Below are positions 1-11,396 of a stretch of 64,000 bases of DNA, one piece after another. Where the stretch lies: NCBI GenBank assembly GCA_963682055.1, contig OY821740.1:13664814-13728813 (forward strand). Reading direction: 5' to 3'. The DNA comes from Primula veris. Taxonomy: Eukaryota; Streptophyta; Magnoliopsida; Ericales; Primulaceae. Within the stretch, counting starts at the first letter, position 1, and every line of letters starts with the position of its first letter. The notes below the pieces were generated by a model. That model was not told the DNA's origin. It searched no databases and worked only from the letters and a program-made list of their open reading frames with translations. Position numbers and translations under genes: made by a program.

Positions 1-17
1 TTCTTTTCTTCTTGCAG

Positions 18-2394
18 ACGATGAAGCTGCGAATAGCAATGGCTCCAACTGGAGCATGGAATGTTCAACAGTCGTGAGGGTTGAGACGCTTCATATCAGC
101 TCTCCAATTTTAGCAGCACAAAGTCCGTTTTTCTACAAGGTAAGATTCTTCAAGTTGTTTTCCTTTTTTATCTTGAAGCGGCTTAAATAATGGTTTATAA
201 TGTTTTATTCAGCTTTTCTCCAATGGGATGAGAGAATCAGAGCAGCGGCATGTCACTTTAAGAATCAATTCTTCTGGTATGTTTAAGTTTGTACACCAAG
301 TTATTTTTTTTTAAATATGTAGACTCTTGTTGGTCATCCATCATGGTTGATCATTCAGTACATATCTAGAAAACTTAAACCTGTTTTTTGCTTAATATTT
401 CTTGAGAAATATGTGACTAAGACCTTAATTTGTACATGGTTTCCAATTTTCTTGCTACTAAATAAAAAGAGGGGAAATATAACTTTCCAATTTGCACATT
501 TTTCAAGAGGCTGCTTTCACGACTAGAGCCTGCGACCTGTTACCTGCCTATATTTGCGAAATATAATTTTATAAATAACTGCATCCTTGTTTGATGTGCA
601 ACAGAGGAAAATGCTCTGATGGAGCTCCTGAATTTCATGTATAGCAATACATTATCTGCGTCTACCGCACCTGCTTTATTGGATGTGCTAATGGCAGCAG
701 ATAAGTTTGAGGTTGCCTCGTGTATGAGATATTGCAGCCGATTATTACGCAATTTAGAAATGAGTCCAGAGTCTGCTTTGTTATACTTGGAGCTTCCTTC
801 TAGTGTTCTAATGGCCGAAGCAGTTCAGCCCCTCACTGATGCAGCAAAGCAGTACCTTGCATTCCGCTATAAAGATATTACCAAGTAATTTCCAATTCAT
901 AGTTTCTTCATGGTATCAACATCGTATTTGCACTCAGAAATTTATAAAGGTTTATATTTGATTAGTAGTAGTTTTTAACCATGCATGCATAGGTGTTTAT
1001 GACTTTCTCTTTGATAATACTTCATGAGACAGGTTTTTAATTAGTGATCATTTCTATAATAGTGGAATTATGTCTCTTCAGGAAGTTACCTCAGGCCACC
1101 TGCTTACTTGAAAGAAGTGTGTTTTGTGCCTCTGGATGAACATCTAATTTTGGTTCTTATTTCATTCCATTAAGGAGCATTGCTTTTGAAAAAATAGTAA
1201 TAGTATAATACACATTTTTTTCTATTCCTGAACCACTCAGGTGGGAAGTTAATGATATTATTGCTTTGCTTTTGTGATAGTTAACTTCTGCCAAGTTCTT
1301 AAAAATCGTCCCCATTAATTAGGCTTATTATATATCGACTTAAAAAAGTGGTAATTGTCAAATGCATTTTTCGCCATCTTGATAGTTAGTAGTATAATTT
1401 TTACTATTTGTCGCCCACAGTTCTATGAGCCCAAGCACAAATATTTTATGTTATTCTGTTACCAAACTAGGTTTTTTTATCTTTTTTCTTTTGACAGGAA
1501 ATATTGAACACCGGAGAGTGTTTTTACACTTTATCTGGTCTTTTTCCGGTTTCTTAGAGGTTTTTGTACTTTTCCTCCAGGTTGCAAGACGAGGTTATGA
1601 TGTTACCGCTAGCAGGAATTGAGGCAGTTCTTTGTAGTGATGATCTTCTGGTGGCATCTGAAGATGCTGTATACGACTTTGTGTTAAAGTGGTCCCGGGC
1701 CCACTACCCTAAACTCGAGGACCGTAAGGAAATCCTTGGTTCTCGCCTTGGCCGATGTATACGGTATCCTTATATGACATGTCGTAAGCTTAAGAAAGTT
1801 TTAACCTGTAATGATTTTGATCATGAGTTGGCATCCAAGGTTGTCCTAGAGGCCTTGTTTTTTAAGGCTGAGCAACCACACCGCCAGCGGATCCTTGCAG
1901 CAGAAGACATTTCCGCCACAAACCGGCGGTTTATCGAGAGAGCTTACAAGTACCGACCTGTTAAAATGCTGGAATTTGAGCTGCCACGTCACCAGTGTGT
2001 GGTGTACCTTGATTTGAAGAGAGACGAGTGTGCGAATTTGTTTCCATCTGGTAGAGTTTACTCCCAAGCTTTTCATCTGGATGGTCAAGGTTTTTTCCTA
2101 TCGGCCCATTGTAACATGGATCAGCAAAGCTCGTTTCATTGTTTTGGATTATTTTTGGGTATGCAAGAGAAGGGATCAGTTAGTTTTGCGGTTGATTATG
2201 AATTTTCCGCGAGATCAAAGCCGACAGAAGAGTATTTAAGCAAATATAAAGGGAATTACACTTTCACCGGTGGAAAAGCTGTTGGATATCGTAACTTATT
2301 TGCTATACCATGGACTTCATTCATGTCTGAGGACAGTCTCTACTTCATCAATGGCATCCTCCATCTTAGGGCTGAGCTCACAATGCGGCACTAA
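18..2394 (+). CDS. POB1: BTB/POZ-BACK protein, POB1/LRB type (5' partial)
   Basis: Substrate adaptor of a CUL3 ubiquitin ligase; in Arabidopsis the LRB1/LRB2 (POB1) proteins act in red-light signalling and target phytochrome/PIF complexes. Exons read as 18-139, 213-276, 605-884 and 1581-2394, with phases that join. The window opens inside an intron, so the N-terminal region is missing. The first three exons carry the BTB fold ([50 protein letters not shown]). The last exon carries BACK ([20 protein letters not shown]) and the highly conserved C-terminal region ([36 protein letters not shown]), ending [10 protein letters not shown]. The match to Arabidopsis POB1 as remembered runs over nearly every residue, so family assignment is firm; ortholog status rests on memory. 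No lesions seen. Confidence 0.95.
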
Positions 2395-3204
2395 AAAAGA
2401 TCACGTTATCTCCATCTCGCTCTCTTTCTCTCTCCAAAGACAGTTTGTTGTTGTTGCTTGTTGATTATTGCTAACAAAATGTATACCTTGAGAGAAAACA
2501 GTAGAGGTAGTGCTCAAGTCCTTTTGCTAATGTCTGTACTTTTTTAAATGGAGCCTTGAGATCAACTTGTGCAAATTTGAGATAGTTTTGTTTATCTCAC
2601 TGTTTTCATCTTGCGCATAGTGAGGATAAGAAAAAACAAATTTGATAACGGGTGTGCATTATTATTTGTACATGAATTTATCAATTTCAGTTTTTCCCTT
2701 TCAAGTGGAATGAAATTATTGGATATTTGCTGTGACGTTGAAGGATAATTTAGTTTGCATTTTCATTTGTGTTTGCAAAAAAAGCTATTTAGAAATCTAA
2801 CTTGATAAGGAAGAATTGAAGAAGTGGAAGCTTGAGGCATATCTTCTTATTGTTATGTAAGAGGTTTGATTTATAATTGTTTAATCTATTAATTCTAGTC
2901 ATTAATTTATTTTTCAGGCAAAAAATAATAATTGTCAAAAACATTAAAAAAATTACTTGTTACTGATTTTTATTTTTCATAGAAAGTGCTGTAGTGGAAA
3001 TTTAAAAAGTTTCGATCAGAGTACTAAGTTTCTTTGGGGGGAAATTAGAACAAAGCTCCCTACAAAATAGTTTATCATATGTTTGTTTGCAACTATATAT
3101 TGACGGAGGAAAAAAAAAAAATCAGTAGTTTTTTCATAGAAAGTGCTGTAGTGGAAATTTAAAATTAGTTTATATGGCAAAACGGGGACTCGCAACTTCA
3201 AAGT
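2395..3204. other. 3' flank of the POB1-like gene, no further gene
   Basis: AT-rich sequence following the POB1 stop, presumably beginning with its 3' UTR (a CT-rich stretch at about 2413-2437). No coding exon was recognised on either strand. It contains one pair of 35-bp direct repeats, listed separately. Confidence 0.6.
2973..3164. repeat. 35-bp direct repeat pair
   Basis: Two identical copies of a 35-base unit at 2973-3007 and 3130-3164, containing the core AGAAAGTGCTGTAGTGGAAA, separated by 122 bp. This may be a local duplication or the flanks of an old insertion; the intervening DNA shows no terminal inverted repeats. Confidence 0.75.
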
Positions 3205-3521
3205 GGGTGTCATTTTGACACTTCAAGCTTTTAAGCTCATAAAAATGCTTATTTAAAAAAAATATATACACACACTAATTGTTCGTCTATAATTTTAGTT
3301 TCGAAATTTTTTGTCCTTGTGATTTTTTTGGTATTTAGTTAATTAGTTGTTTTGTAAGATTTTTAAAACCCATAATGACAAAAAATTACCAAAACAACAT
3401 TTTTTTCTGGAAACAAAAAATATAGATGTGTAACTAGTGTTTACATCGTTAGATTTAATTAAAAAAAAAAGATGAACACTTTTATGAGCTTAAAATCTTA
3501 AAGAGTGTCAAAATGACACCC
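3205..3521. mobile_element. MITE with ~45-bp terminal inverted repeats
   Basis: The left end GGGTGTCATTTTGACAC at 3205 is mirrored by GTGTCAAAATGACACCC ending at 3521. The inverted similarity continues inward through AAGCTTTTAAGCTCATAAAA against TTTTATGAGCTTAAAATCTT. The 317-bp interior is AT-rich and non-coding. No clear target-site duplication was found, so the superfamily is undecided. Confidence 0.8.
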
Positions 3522-4122
3522 AAATTAATGGTTTTAACCCCCCCCTTCTTCCATATCAATTTGAGAGCATTAGTGCACCTTTAACTTTCATGCATTCTCA
3601 AAGACGAAAGTATGAAAATACGTATAATAAATTAAGAAATGCATAGTCTATAGTATATATCAGTATTGTGCTATGCTCTATTTTAGTGCGAGTCGTTTTG
3701 CAATGTGAAACAACATATATAATATCATTGTCCTACCCTTGCCGTATGATGTACCTTAAAAACTTAACTTTTACCGCATCTTCGTACCCAACGATCGCAC
3801 CCCCACATCGTTGGCACGCACATCTATATTTATTTCGATATTTTGTGTGGCTACTTTACCAATCGTTGAGCTTTTGTTCACTGTAATCTTGGAAGGACAA
3901 AAATTAATTCAGTTAGTTAGTAATTTAGTTTTTTTTTTTGGACAAGTATTCTAGCCAGGAGTTATGAAATTTGAAGATTTTGTATGTTTGTGAGACCCGC
4001 TCAGGAAACAAAATATTATGAAGAAAACAAAATACTGGAAAGGCCAAGAAAATAGTTAATCATGTGGCATATAATACTCAAGACCATTTCATAGGACACA
4101 TATATAGCAGTAAAGTTATATA

Positions 4123-4156
<34 letters not shown>

Positions 4157-4164
4157 GCAGTAAG
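3522..4164. other. AT-rich intergenic with TA microsatellite
   Basis: No gene recognised. A (TA)n microsatellite runs from about 4117 to 4156, directly beside the next MITE. Confidence 0.6.
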
Positions 4165-4505
4165 TTATTCTCTACCCCCTTCCGTGCCCCCTTACTTATT
4201 TTCACTCAAATTTTAAATTTTCACAACTTATACCGCAACTTTTTAAACTTTTATATTATATTGTATTCAAATTTTAAAATATTTGAACATAATATTGTTT
4301 TACACAATTTTTTTAATATTAAATGTTTAATTTACACTAATTTATACATTTATTCCAAAATAAATTTTGCGTGGATTTTCTTTTAAAAATAATTATTGGA
4401 ATGTATTGATACATGTATTATAGTAATTGTACAATTTTTTTCAAGTTTTTTAGAATTTTTTTTTTGATAAAATAAGCAATGGGGCACGGAAGGGGGTAGA
4501 AAAAT
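4165..4505. mobile_element. MITE with CTACCCCCTTCCGTGCCCC ends
   Basis: CTACCCCCTTCCGTGCCCC at 4172 is matched in inverted orientation by GGGGCACGGAAGGGGGTAG ending at 4499. The similarity extends inward for about a further dozen bases (TTNCTTATTTT). The interior is AT-rich and non-coding. Exact outer ends and target duplication are unclear; the left end abuts a TA microsatellite. Confidence 0.75.
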
Positions 4506-5058
4506 GGGATAGAAGATTTGGACTCAATTGTCCTATAGTATTTTATGTAATTCTTTAGAATTACTTTTACATCCCGATCAAAACAAAAATAAAAGCCCAA
4601 ATACAATATTTATGGAATCATAGTTGAGATTACCCAAAACTTAAATATCAATTAAAAATATTTAATTTTTTTAATAATTTTAATATATTTTATTTGATGA
4701 TTCAATAAAATAAAATATTAAATATAATATTATAGAACCCTATTTGAGACTATATTAAAATTAAATATTTATTAAAAATATTAAATATATGACCGAATAA
4801 CAAACGGGAAGAGGTGGACATTATTACCGATTATGAAGACACGGAGTTATATGGAGGTAATTGCTAGCTTCCATATAAAAACCTATTAAACAGAATCCAT
4901 CTAAAACACAGCAGACGTGATATCAGTGGTTTGGGAAAGCAGAAACCAAATGATGTAATATCTGACTGGATTAATTCATTACATCAGGATATTCTACAAA
5001 AGAAGGGGTTTTTTGAAGAGACAAGAATTGATTTCAATGTAGGTTTCATTATTCATAT

Positions 5059-5349
5059 TGTAATGATCCGGACCTACGTTCTGAACCGTCACGCCCATAT
5101 CAATAATATTGTCCGTTTTGGCACAACTTCCCAGGGGAGTCACCCATCCTGGTACTATTCCAAGCTAAGCACGCTTAATTATGGAGTTTCGTCCTCGCTA
5201 TTGTGCCGCACGGCTTTAAAAGACCTTGTTAATAGGAAATGAATCTTTAAGCTCATATACCACACAAGTACTCTCATATCTGGGCGATGTGGGACTGACG
5301 CACAACACCGCACCACAAAATTTTCTTCCTGGAAATATGGATCGTCACA
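5059..5349 (-). repeat. Cassandra LTR, copy A
   Basis: 291-bp LTR. The 5S-derived part lies at about 5126-5194 and reads on the minus strand like the 5S internal promoter and flanks (compare GGGTGACTCCCCTGGGAAGT with 5S box C surroundings). Carries private changes such as TGATCCGG near its outer end. Confidence 0.9.
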
Positions 5350-5457
5350 ATCACCCTCCCTTTAAGCACGACGTCCTCGTCGGACACGTCGTCCTTCAGT
5401 GGTCCATACACGTGCTAGTCTCCATATTTCCGGCCAGATAGAGGCTCTGATACCATC
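5350..5457 (-). other. Cassandra internal domain 1
   Basis: 108 bp between LTRs A and B: purine tract at the left end and initiator-Met primer-binding site at the right end on the minus strand, with no coding capacity. Confidence 0.9.
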
Positions 5458-5748
5458 TGTAATGACCCGGCCCTACGGACCGAACCGCTACGCCCGTATC
5501 AACAATATTGTCCGCTTTGGCACAACTTCCCAGGGGGGTCACCCATCCTGATACTACTCCAAGTTAAGCACGCTTAACTATGGAGTTCCGTCCTCGCTGT
5601 TGTGCCGCACGACTTTAAAAGGCCTTGTTGATAGAAAATGGATATTTAAGCTCATATACCACACAAGTACTCTCATATCTGGGCGATGTGGGACTGACGC
5701 ACAACACCGCACCACAGAATTTCCTTCCTGGAAATCTGGGTCGTCACA
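5458..5748 (-). repeat. Cassandra LTR, copy B (shared middle LTR)
   Basis: 291 bp. The 5S-like segment is at about 5525-5593. It is flanked on both sides by an internal domain, so it serves as the 3' LTR of one unit and the 5' LTR of the other. Confidence 0.9.
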
Positions 5749-5856
5749 ATCACCCTCCCTTTAGGCACGACGTCCTCGTCGGACACGTCGTCATTCAGTG
5801 GTCCACACACGTGCTAGTCTCCACATTTCCGGCCAGATAGAGGCTCTGATACCATC
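5749..5856 (-). other. Cassandra internal domain 2
   Basis: 108 bp, nearly identical to internal domain 1, with the same purine tract and primer-binding site. Confidence 0.9.
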
Positions 5857-6147
5857 TGTAACGACCCGGCCCCACGGGCTGAACCGCCACGCCCGTATCA
5901 ACAATATTGTCCGCTTTGGTACAACTTTCCAGGAGAGTCATCAATCCCGGTACTACTCCAAACTAAGCACGCTTAACTATGGAGTTTCGTCCTCGCTATT
6001 GTGCCGCACGGTTTTAAAAGGCCTTGTTAATAGAAAATGAATCTTTAAGTTCATATACCACACGAGTACTCTCGTATCTGGGCGATGTGGGACTGACGCA
6101 GAACACCGCACCACAGAATTTCCTTCCTGAAAATCTGGATCGTCACA
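5857..6147 (-). repeat. Cassandra LTR, copy C
   Basis: 291 bp. Its 5S-like segment (about 5924-5992) differs more from 5S than those of A and B, for example around the otherwise conserved CACCCATCCTGG stretch. It forms the 5' LTR on the minus strand. Confidence 0.9.
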
Positions 6148-6152
6148 CATAT

Positions 6153-7744
6153 ATTGGAAAGGGTATGAACCAAATAATGTACTACGAGAATGAAGATATG
6201 TCGGCTCCTCTTACACTTTTACTTGTCCTCCTTTGTGAGAGGAGTCATGACAAAAAATAATTTTTGTCATCGCGTGTTTTGTCCTTAGTCTCTTCGGAGT
6301 GTAAGGACAAGTGTAGCAGCAGTGAACATAGCGTTGTCCATAATACGAACCGGACATTTCTACTTTCGAATAGCTCTGCACGTTCTAAAGGTTACGTCGC
6401 CTATTATGGTTATGGAGACGAACTTTTTCATCAATGGGGTTTTGGACTACTTATTCAACTTTGAGTCGCTGTTCAAGAATGCTGCTATCAAGTTCAGTGC
6501 TTGTATGTGTTGTCATTTTTCTCTTTTCTCTTTTCTCTTTTTCTTTTTCCTGCATGTGTAAATTGGAATTCTCATTATATGTTTCTTGCTTATGTTACTA
6601 CCTTGTTATAACCATCGATAACAACTTTGTTACGGATCAAAAAAAAAAAAATTTAAATTTCGGAGTAAAAATAAAATTTTAAATTTACATTGAATACTGG
6701 TGTGTTGAGATTCTGAATAAACTAATCTGGGTAATTAGTATTATTGCATATATAGGGATCAAAAAACATTTAAAAAAAGTTTCCACTCCATCCATTTGCC
6801 TAAAGTTGAGCACTTCCCTCATATTTTTTATCCTCACCTAAGCTTCGTTGGTTCCGTCTGTCATGGACACACTTTCAATGCTGCATTATGATCATAAAGC
6901 ATATATTGATATTTTTTAAGAAATGATTTTGGTGACATGTCATTTTTCTCTTATTGCCAACCCTTACAAGAAAGGCTTATAAATAAATACTTGTGTAGCA
7001 GCTCATACCCTATCACTTTAATTTTCTAAGCAAGTAACATTAACATCACATTAATAGAAAATCGTCCATTCAAATTTAACGTAGGCATGTACGTCTGCTA
7101 CTTTTTAATAATGCATGGTTTTATTTTGTTGAAAAAAAATATTGTTCATTCAAGTTTAACATTTATTACTTGTAGTAATATCGGTTTGTTAGATTATTTA
7201 ACAGCCTTGCACCTTTATAACTAAAAGTTGCAATAAAACAATCACTATGATATAATAAAAAGATTTGCGTGCTAACAATAACATAAAAGCCATACCATTT
7301 GGAATTATTATATATGCTGAAAATGATTCTGGTACAGATATATAAATAAAGAGCTTATGAATTATAGTTAAAAATAGCACAAACAACTTATAACCACCCT
7401 AAAAGAGAACCTTTTTCTTCGTGTGCCAGTCTAATCTGCCACCCTCTTCATACAAAAATAATTTCCATGAAATTCCTTGAAACAGCTCATATCCCTCTGC
7501 GAAAATATAAAATTCCAATTGGGTCACGACAAATAAATACATATATGTTTGAAATATTCTTGATCAAAACTCCTAGTTGATATCTCCTCGTTTGTTCATA
7601 CAACCACCAATGTTTTTTGTTACAAAACCATCTTCTTTTCTCAATAATTGCTGTTGGCTTCAATTTTCTTAAAAGGATCCAAGCAAAAGAAAGAAATATC
7701 AATGGATTTTATGTGAAAGGCGACAAGAAATCGGGTTATTGTTG
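6153..7744. other. Intergenic; weak coding-like fragments, upstream region of DUF1191 gene
   Basis: Short open stretches (6165-6260 and 6322-6530) look faintly protein-like but match no family I recognise and are broken by stops. An A-run at 6639-6650 follows them. The Cassandra insertion splits this tract from a similar tract at about 4930-5053, so an old gene remnant is possible but unproven. A short upstream ORF (7702-7716) precedes the DUF1191 start. Confidence 0.4.
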
Positions 7745-8641
7745 ATGGGGTTAAATAATTGTTTCTTCATCGTCGGTTTCATGTTTTGTTTATGTCAATC
7801 AAGGTTTATTCAAGGGATGGATCAGAGATACAACTCTGATTTCTTGAATGTTTTTCTTCGGAATCACGCATACACGAATGTTGTTAGACCCCGGACGGGT
7901 ACTTTGTATCATCTCTCTCTACCCTCTAATTTTTCTGGTATTGAGGCGTCGTTTGCAAGATTTAGAAGCAAGAGTTTTCATTCGAATGGGGTTAATTTCA
8001 GCTCTATCGATATCCCTCCAAACACCTGGCCATCACCTTTCGTGAGAAGATTCGACATAATTTATGAAAACTTAGGAAACTGGTCATCTTACTATTTTAA
8101 TGTCCCTAATTACACATTAGTTTCTCCGGTGATCGGTTTCTCTGTTTACAACGGTGCAAATCCGAACACAACAAAGAACTCAAGTATACATTTAAGCTCA
8201 CAAGGGAGCCCTATTCTTGTCCATTTCCCTTGGATAATCATACCCAAGAGAGAGGGAAACGCGACACTTGAATGTGTTAGGTTTGACATGAATGGGTCGG
8301 TTGAAATTACCAATACGACCTCAAGGAATGTATGTATTACACGACAAGAAGGGCATTATGCATTGGTGATTCGGCCGAGTTTTCATCTTCGTAAGAAGAA
8401 GAACGAGATGTTTTGGAAGTGGTGGGTAATAGGATTTGGGGTTGGAATTATTGGTGTGGTTACATTAGCATTGTTAGGGGTGTTAGTGTACAAATTTGTA
8501 AAAAGAAAGAGTATTTTGCAAATGGAAAACGAGTCAGAAAGAAATGAGGCCTTAGGAACAACTTGGGTTGGGAGTAGCAGATTACCATCTGCAAATGGTA
8601 TAAGGACACAACCTGTTCTTATGAATGAAGATAGTCCTTAA
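7745..8641 (+). CDS. DUF1191 single-pass membrane protein
   Basis: 298-residue intronless protein of the plant-specific DUF1191 family; function is not established. A hydrophobic N-terminal signal sequence (NNCFFIVGFMFCLCQSRF) is followed by an extracellular domain with many N-glycosylation sequons (NWSS, NTTK, NSSI, NATL, NTTS) and family motifs VRPRTGTLYHLSLPSN, YENLGNWSSYYFNVPNYT and NVCITRQEGHYALV. A transmembrane helix sits near residues 226-252 (WWVIGFGVGIIGVVTLALLG), then a basic, serine-rich cytoplasmic tail of about 46 residues. I chose the first ATG at 7745: the frame is open upstream but only TTG codons precede it. Length is normal for the family. A cell-surface or endomembrane role is inferred from topology only. 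Confidence 0.9.
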   Translation: MGLNNCFFIVGFMFCLCQSRFIQGMDQRYNSDFLNVFLRNHAYTNVVRPRTGTLYHLSLPSNFSGIEASFARFRSKSFHSNGVNFSSIDIPPNTWPSPFVRRFDIIYENLGNWSSYYFNVPNYTLVSPVIGFSVYNGANPNTTKNSSIHLSSQGSPILVHFPWIIIPKREGNATLECVRFDMNGSVEITNTTSRNVCITRQEGHYALVIRPSFHLRKKKNEMFWKWWVIGFGVGIIGVVTLALLGVLVYKFVKRKSILQMENESERNEALGTTWVGSSRLPSANGIRTQPVLMNEDSP

Positions 8642-11396
8642 CTAGCTATTCTTCTATATTCCCAATAGTCATTCTTCTTTTTATTTTTATTTAAATTTTC
8701 AGTTTTATTTAAATATTCTTGATTGACAAGTGAATATACCACTTAGTTTGTGTCCTGATTGATTGATCATTGCCAGAGAAAATTTATCGAGTGACTGAGT
8801 CGATGAGTTCAAGTAATTTCTAGTTTCATATCCAGCTTGCTGTACTAATCAGGCCCTCTTGGCTGTAGCTTTCAAGTCAATTAGGTTGCTTATCTAAACT
8901 GATTAAATGTCGTTCATCAATCATGAGCTTAAAACTTCCAAGTAATCTTTTGATTAAAATCCCAAAACATTAAATTTTAGAATTTAAGCTGGTGCAACCA
9001 GTTATAATCGAGTTATACGGCAAAATTTTAATATAAGAGTTTCAAGTATTTTTTTTACTTGGTCAAATTTATTTCCTGAAAAGCCGGCATTATTCACATC
9101 GTCTTTAACACCACATACTTACAAATGTTATTTTCCTGAGCCTGCTTTAAAAAGACGGTCAATATTGGAATTTATTCTTGTAATATCCTCCTAATATAAA
9201 ATAAGAGAGGAAGGAGTTAATTTTGAGCACATAGACAAGACTCGGTTCAATTAATTTTCCCATATACGTATTTAAGAATATTAGCTGAAAACTATGAGAA
9301 ATGGTCACATTTATAAAGTATGTAAGTGATGATTATCGCCAAAAGGGGCTATATTCTTTAGATGTTTACACTTCCTTTATGTCTTATTCTTTTGTCAAAT
9401 TATTAGTTTAATTTGTTTAATGTATTTGCTTTTCCCAGAATCCAAGGACTATACATCAAGTCATAACCACATTACAGATGTTTACATTCTTTTAACTGTA
9501 TATTGAGTTGCTGATATTTAAACTACCCTATTGAAGTGTGACAAAATTATCTTAGATCAGCTTGTTCAACTTCATTTGTGTTGTTTATAACTATTAAACA
9601 ATATTTTAGTGATTTTTGAGGATATGTTTTACTTGTGTGATTGTTACATTTCGTTTCAGACTTAATACCACCTTCAATGTGTGCGTCACATGGTACCAAC
9701 ATTTTTTGAAAGTAAAGTCGTGTAATTTCAAATGAATTTTATATTACTATCGGAAATTGTGGCGATGTTGTGAATTATTTATCGTCACTTATGCATCCCA
9801 GTCAGACTTGAGTTCCAATTGATTCAACCGACCTTAGCTACCGTTCCCACGGTAAAAGAAACCAATTATTTTTCAGTTCACTTGGCTAGGCAACTCGCAA
9901 AGGATTTTTCGGGATTTCAATAAAGAAAAAAAAGAACATAAAAAACCTTGTAGATTTTTTTTTATTAAATTAAAAGCTTAGGGAAACCCAAGTAGAACAC
10001 ATCAAAATAATAAACGTGGCAAAATATAGAAAAAAAATGTCCAAATGAGTCATTTCGGAATACGTTTGCAATGACAATGCTCCTCTCACTTTCTTACAAA
10101 CATGACACGTGAAATATCATGATGAAGTATTCAAACATTTCAAAATTAAATAATTGCTAAAAAAACAATACTATGACTATCAGCGTAACCACATCATATA
10201 TATATATATATATACATGAATAATCATGTGACATGTAAAAATTATTCTTATTTTAGGCAACTTAATAGACGAATAACTAGATTTGTTCTATTTAAAAAAA
10301 AAAAACAAGATTTGTTCATGAATTTAGAGAAAAAGTGTCTCTATCAATCAAAATTTCATGTTTGCTAATAAAACTTGACCGTGTGTACATCTTTATGTAC
10401 TCCACGTATCTCCATGTCCTCTTCGTTTTACTCAATAAATGGATAATATTTATTCTTTAATTTTCTACTTATTCATTTTGTCTCCCTCCTCCTCATTTTC
10501 CTTTTTTTTTTTTTTTAAAAAACTCAATACTCTGTATACACTTTTTTCTTAAACCTTAGTTCATACTTCAATATAATCTCAAATTTATTGAGCTTCACTT
10601 TAACTTATGTCCAAGCAGAGATTTCAAGTGTTTTTATGATGTGGGTCTGTTGAAGAAAACTATAATAGTACAGTAAGTGTTGATATTTTGTTTTTACATT
10701 TTGTAGTTTAGTTGCTATAATTAATGCTTTGGTTTTTGTCTGAAATGGATAAAAATGGTTTTTTCTTTTCTTTTTTTCTTTATGTTTTTTTGCTTGTTAG
10801 CATTTGAGAATTAAGATTAGATTCAAAATAGTGGGATTGGCTATATTCATGTAAAATTTATTTTTTTAGAACCAAAATAGAGGTTGCATTTAATGTTTGT
10901 ACATAGTATTTACTCGCTTTCCTAAAACACATTTATTAAATTATCACTTTATCTGCCGTTCCTCTTTTTCTTTTTAATTTTTTCCTTTATTGTCCTTATC
11001 TTTTATTAATGACAAGTTTTTGGGAAATTTGGCAGATTTTGTGAGAGATTGATTACTCATTTCTTGTCAAATATTGCATTTTGGTTATCTAAATAGTTTC
11101 GGGTAATAGTGTTTTTGGACAGTTTAATTATATACTTTTTAAAGTCTTGTAATCTGGAGATGTTTTAAATCTATGGGTGATATTGGGAAAAAGAATTAAT
11201 TTTGGTGTTAAGAGGCGTTACAATAAGGATTCTCAATATCTGAAGGTTTTTATCCTTTTCACGTTTTAGGTGTGAGGTGGCTCAAAATGAGATTAGCTTT
11301 GAGATGACATGTGTTTCCATCTCATTCATCATTGTTTGCTGGGTTGGAGAATTTAACTGGTTGATTAGGGCTTAAATAGTGGAGTTTATACACAAG
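8642..11396. other. Intergenic and upstream region of the epimerase gene, no gene seen
   Basis: AT-rich throughout. A (TA)n tract lies at 10197-10214 and a pyrimidine-rich stretch at 10481-10515 may belong to the 5' leader of the next gene. No exon, RNA gene or bounded transposon was recognised. Confidence 0.55.

Larger units (their letters stand above)
5059..6147 (-). mobile_element. Cassandra TRIM retrotransposon, tandem LTR-int-LTR-int-LTR
   Basis: Non-coding terminal-repeat retrotransposon in miniature whose LTRs contain a 5S rRNA-derived segment, the hallmark of Cassandra. Three LTRs of exactly 291 bp (5059-5349, 5458-5748, 5857-6147) alternate with two internal domains of exactly 108 bp. 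On the minus strand each LTR is followed by TGGTATCAGAGCC, the primer-binding site for initiator tRNA-Met, and preceded by the purine tract AAAGGGAGGGTGA. LTR ends are TG...CA. The whole array is flanked by one 5-bp target duplication, CATAT (5054-5058 and 6148-6152), so it is one insertion event or one site later expanded by LTR recombination. It encodes no protein and must borrow enzymes from other elements. Confidence 0.95.

Noticed and set aside
5126..5992. Three 5S rRNA genes on the minus strand
   Set aside because: Only the internal part of 5S is preserved, each within a 291-bp LTR bounded by PBS and purine tract; this is Cassandra, not a 5S array.
5226..6260. Repeated open frames of about 70-80 codons
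   Set aside because: They are shadows of the non-coding Cassandra LTR repeats.
4931..6530. A gene split by the Cassandra insertion
   Set aside because: Removing the element and one duplication does not give a continuous frame, and no family was recognised.
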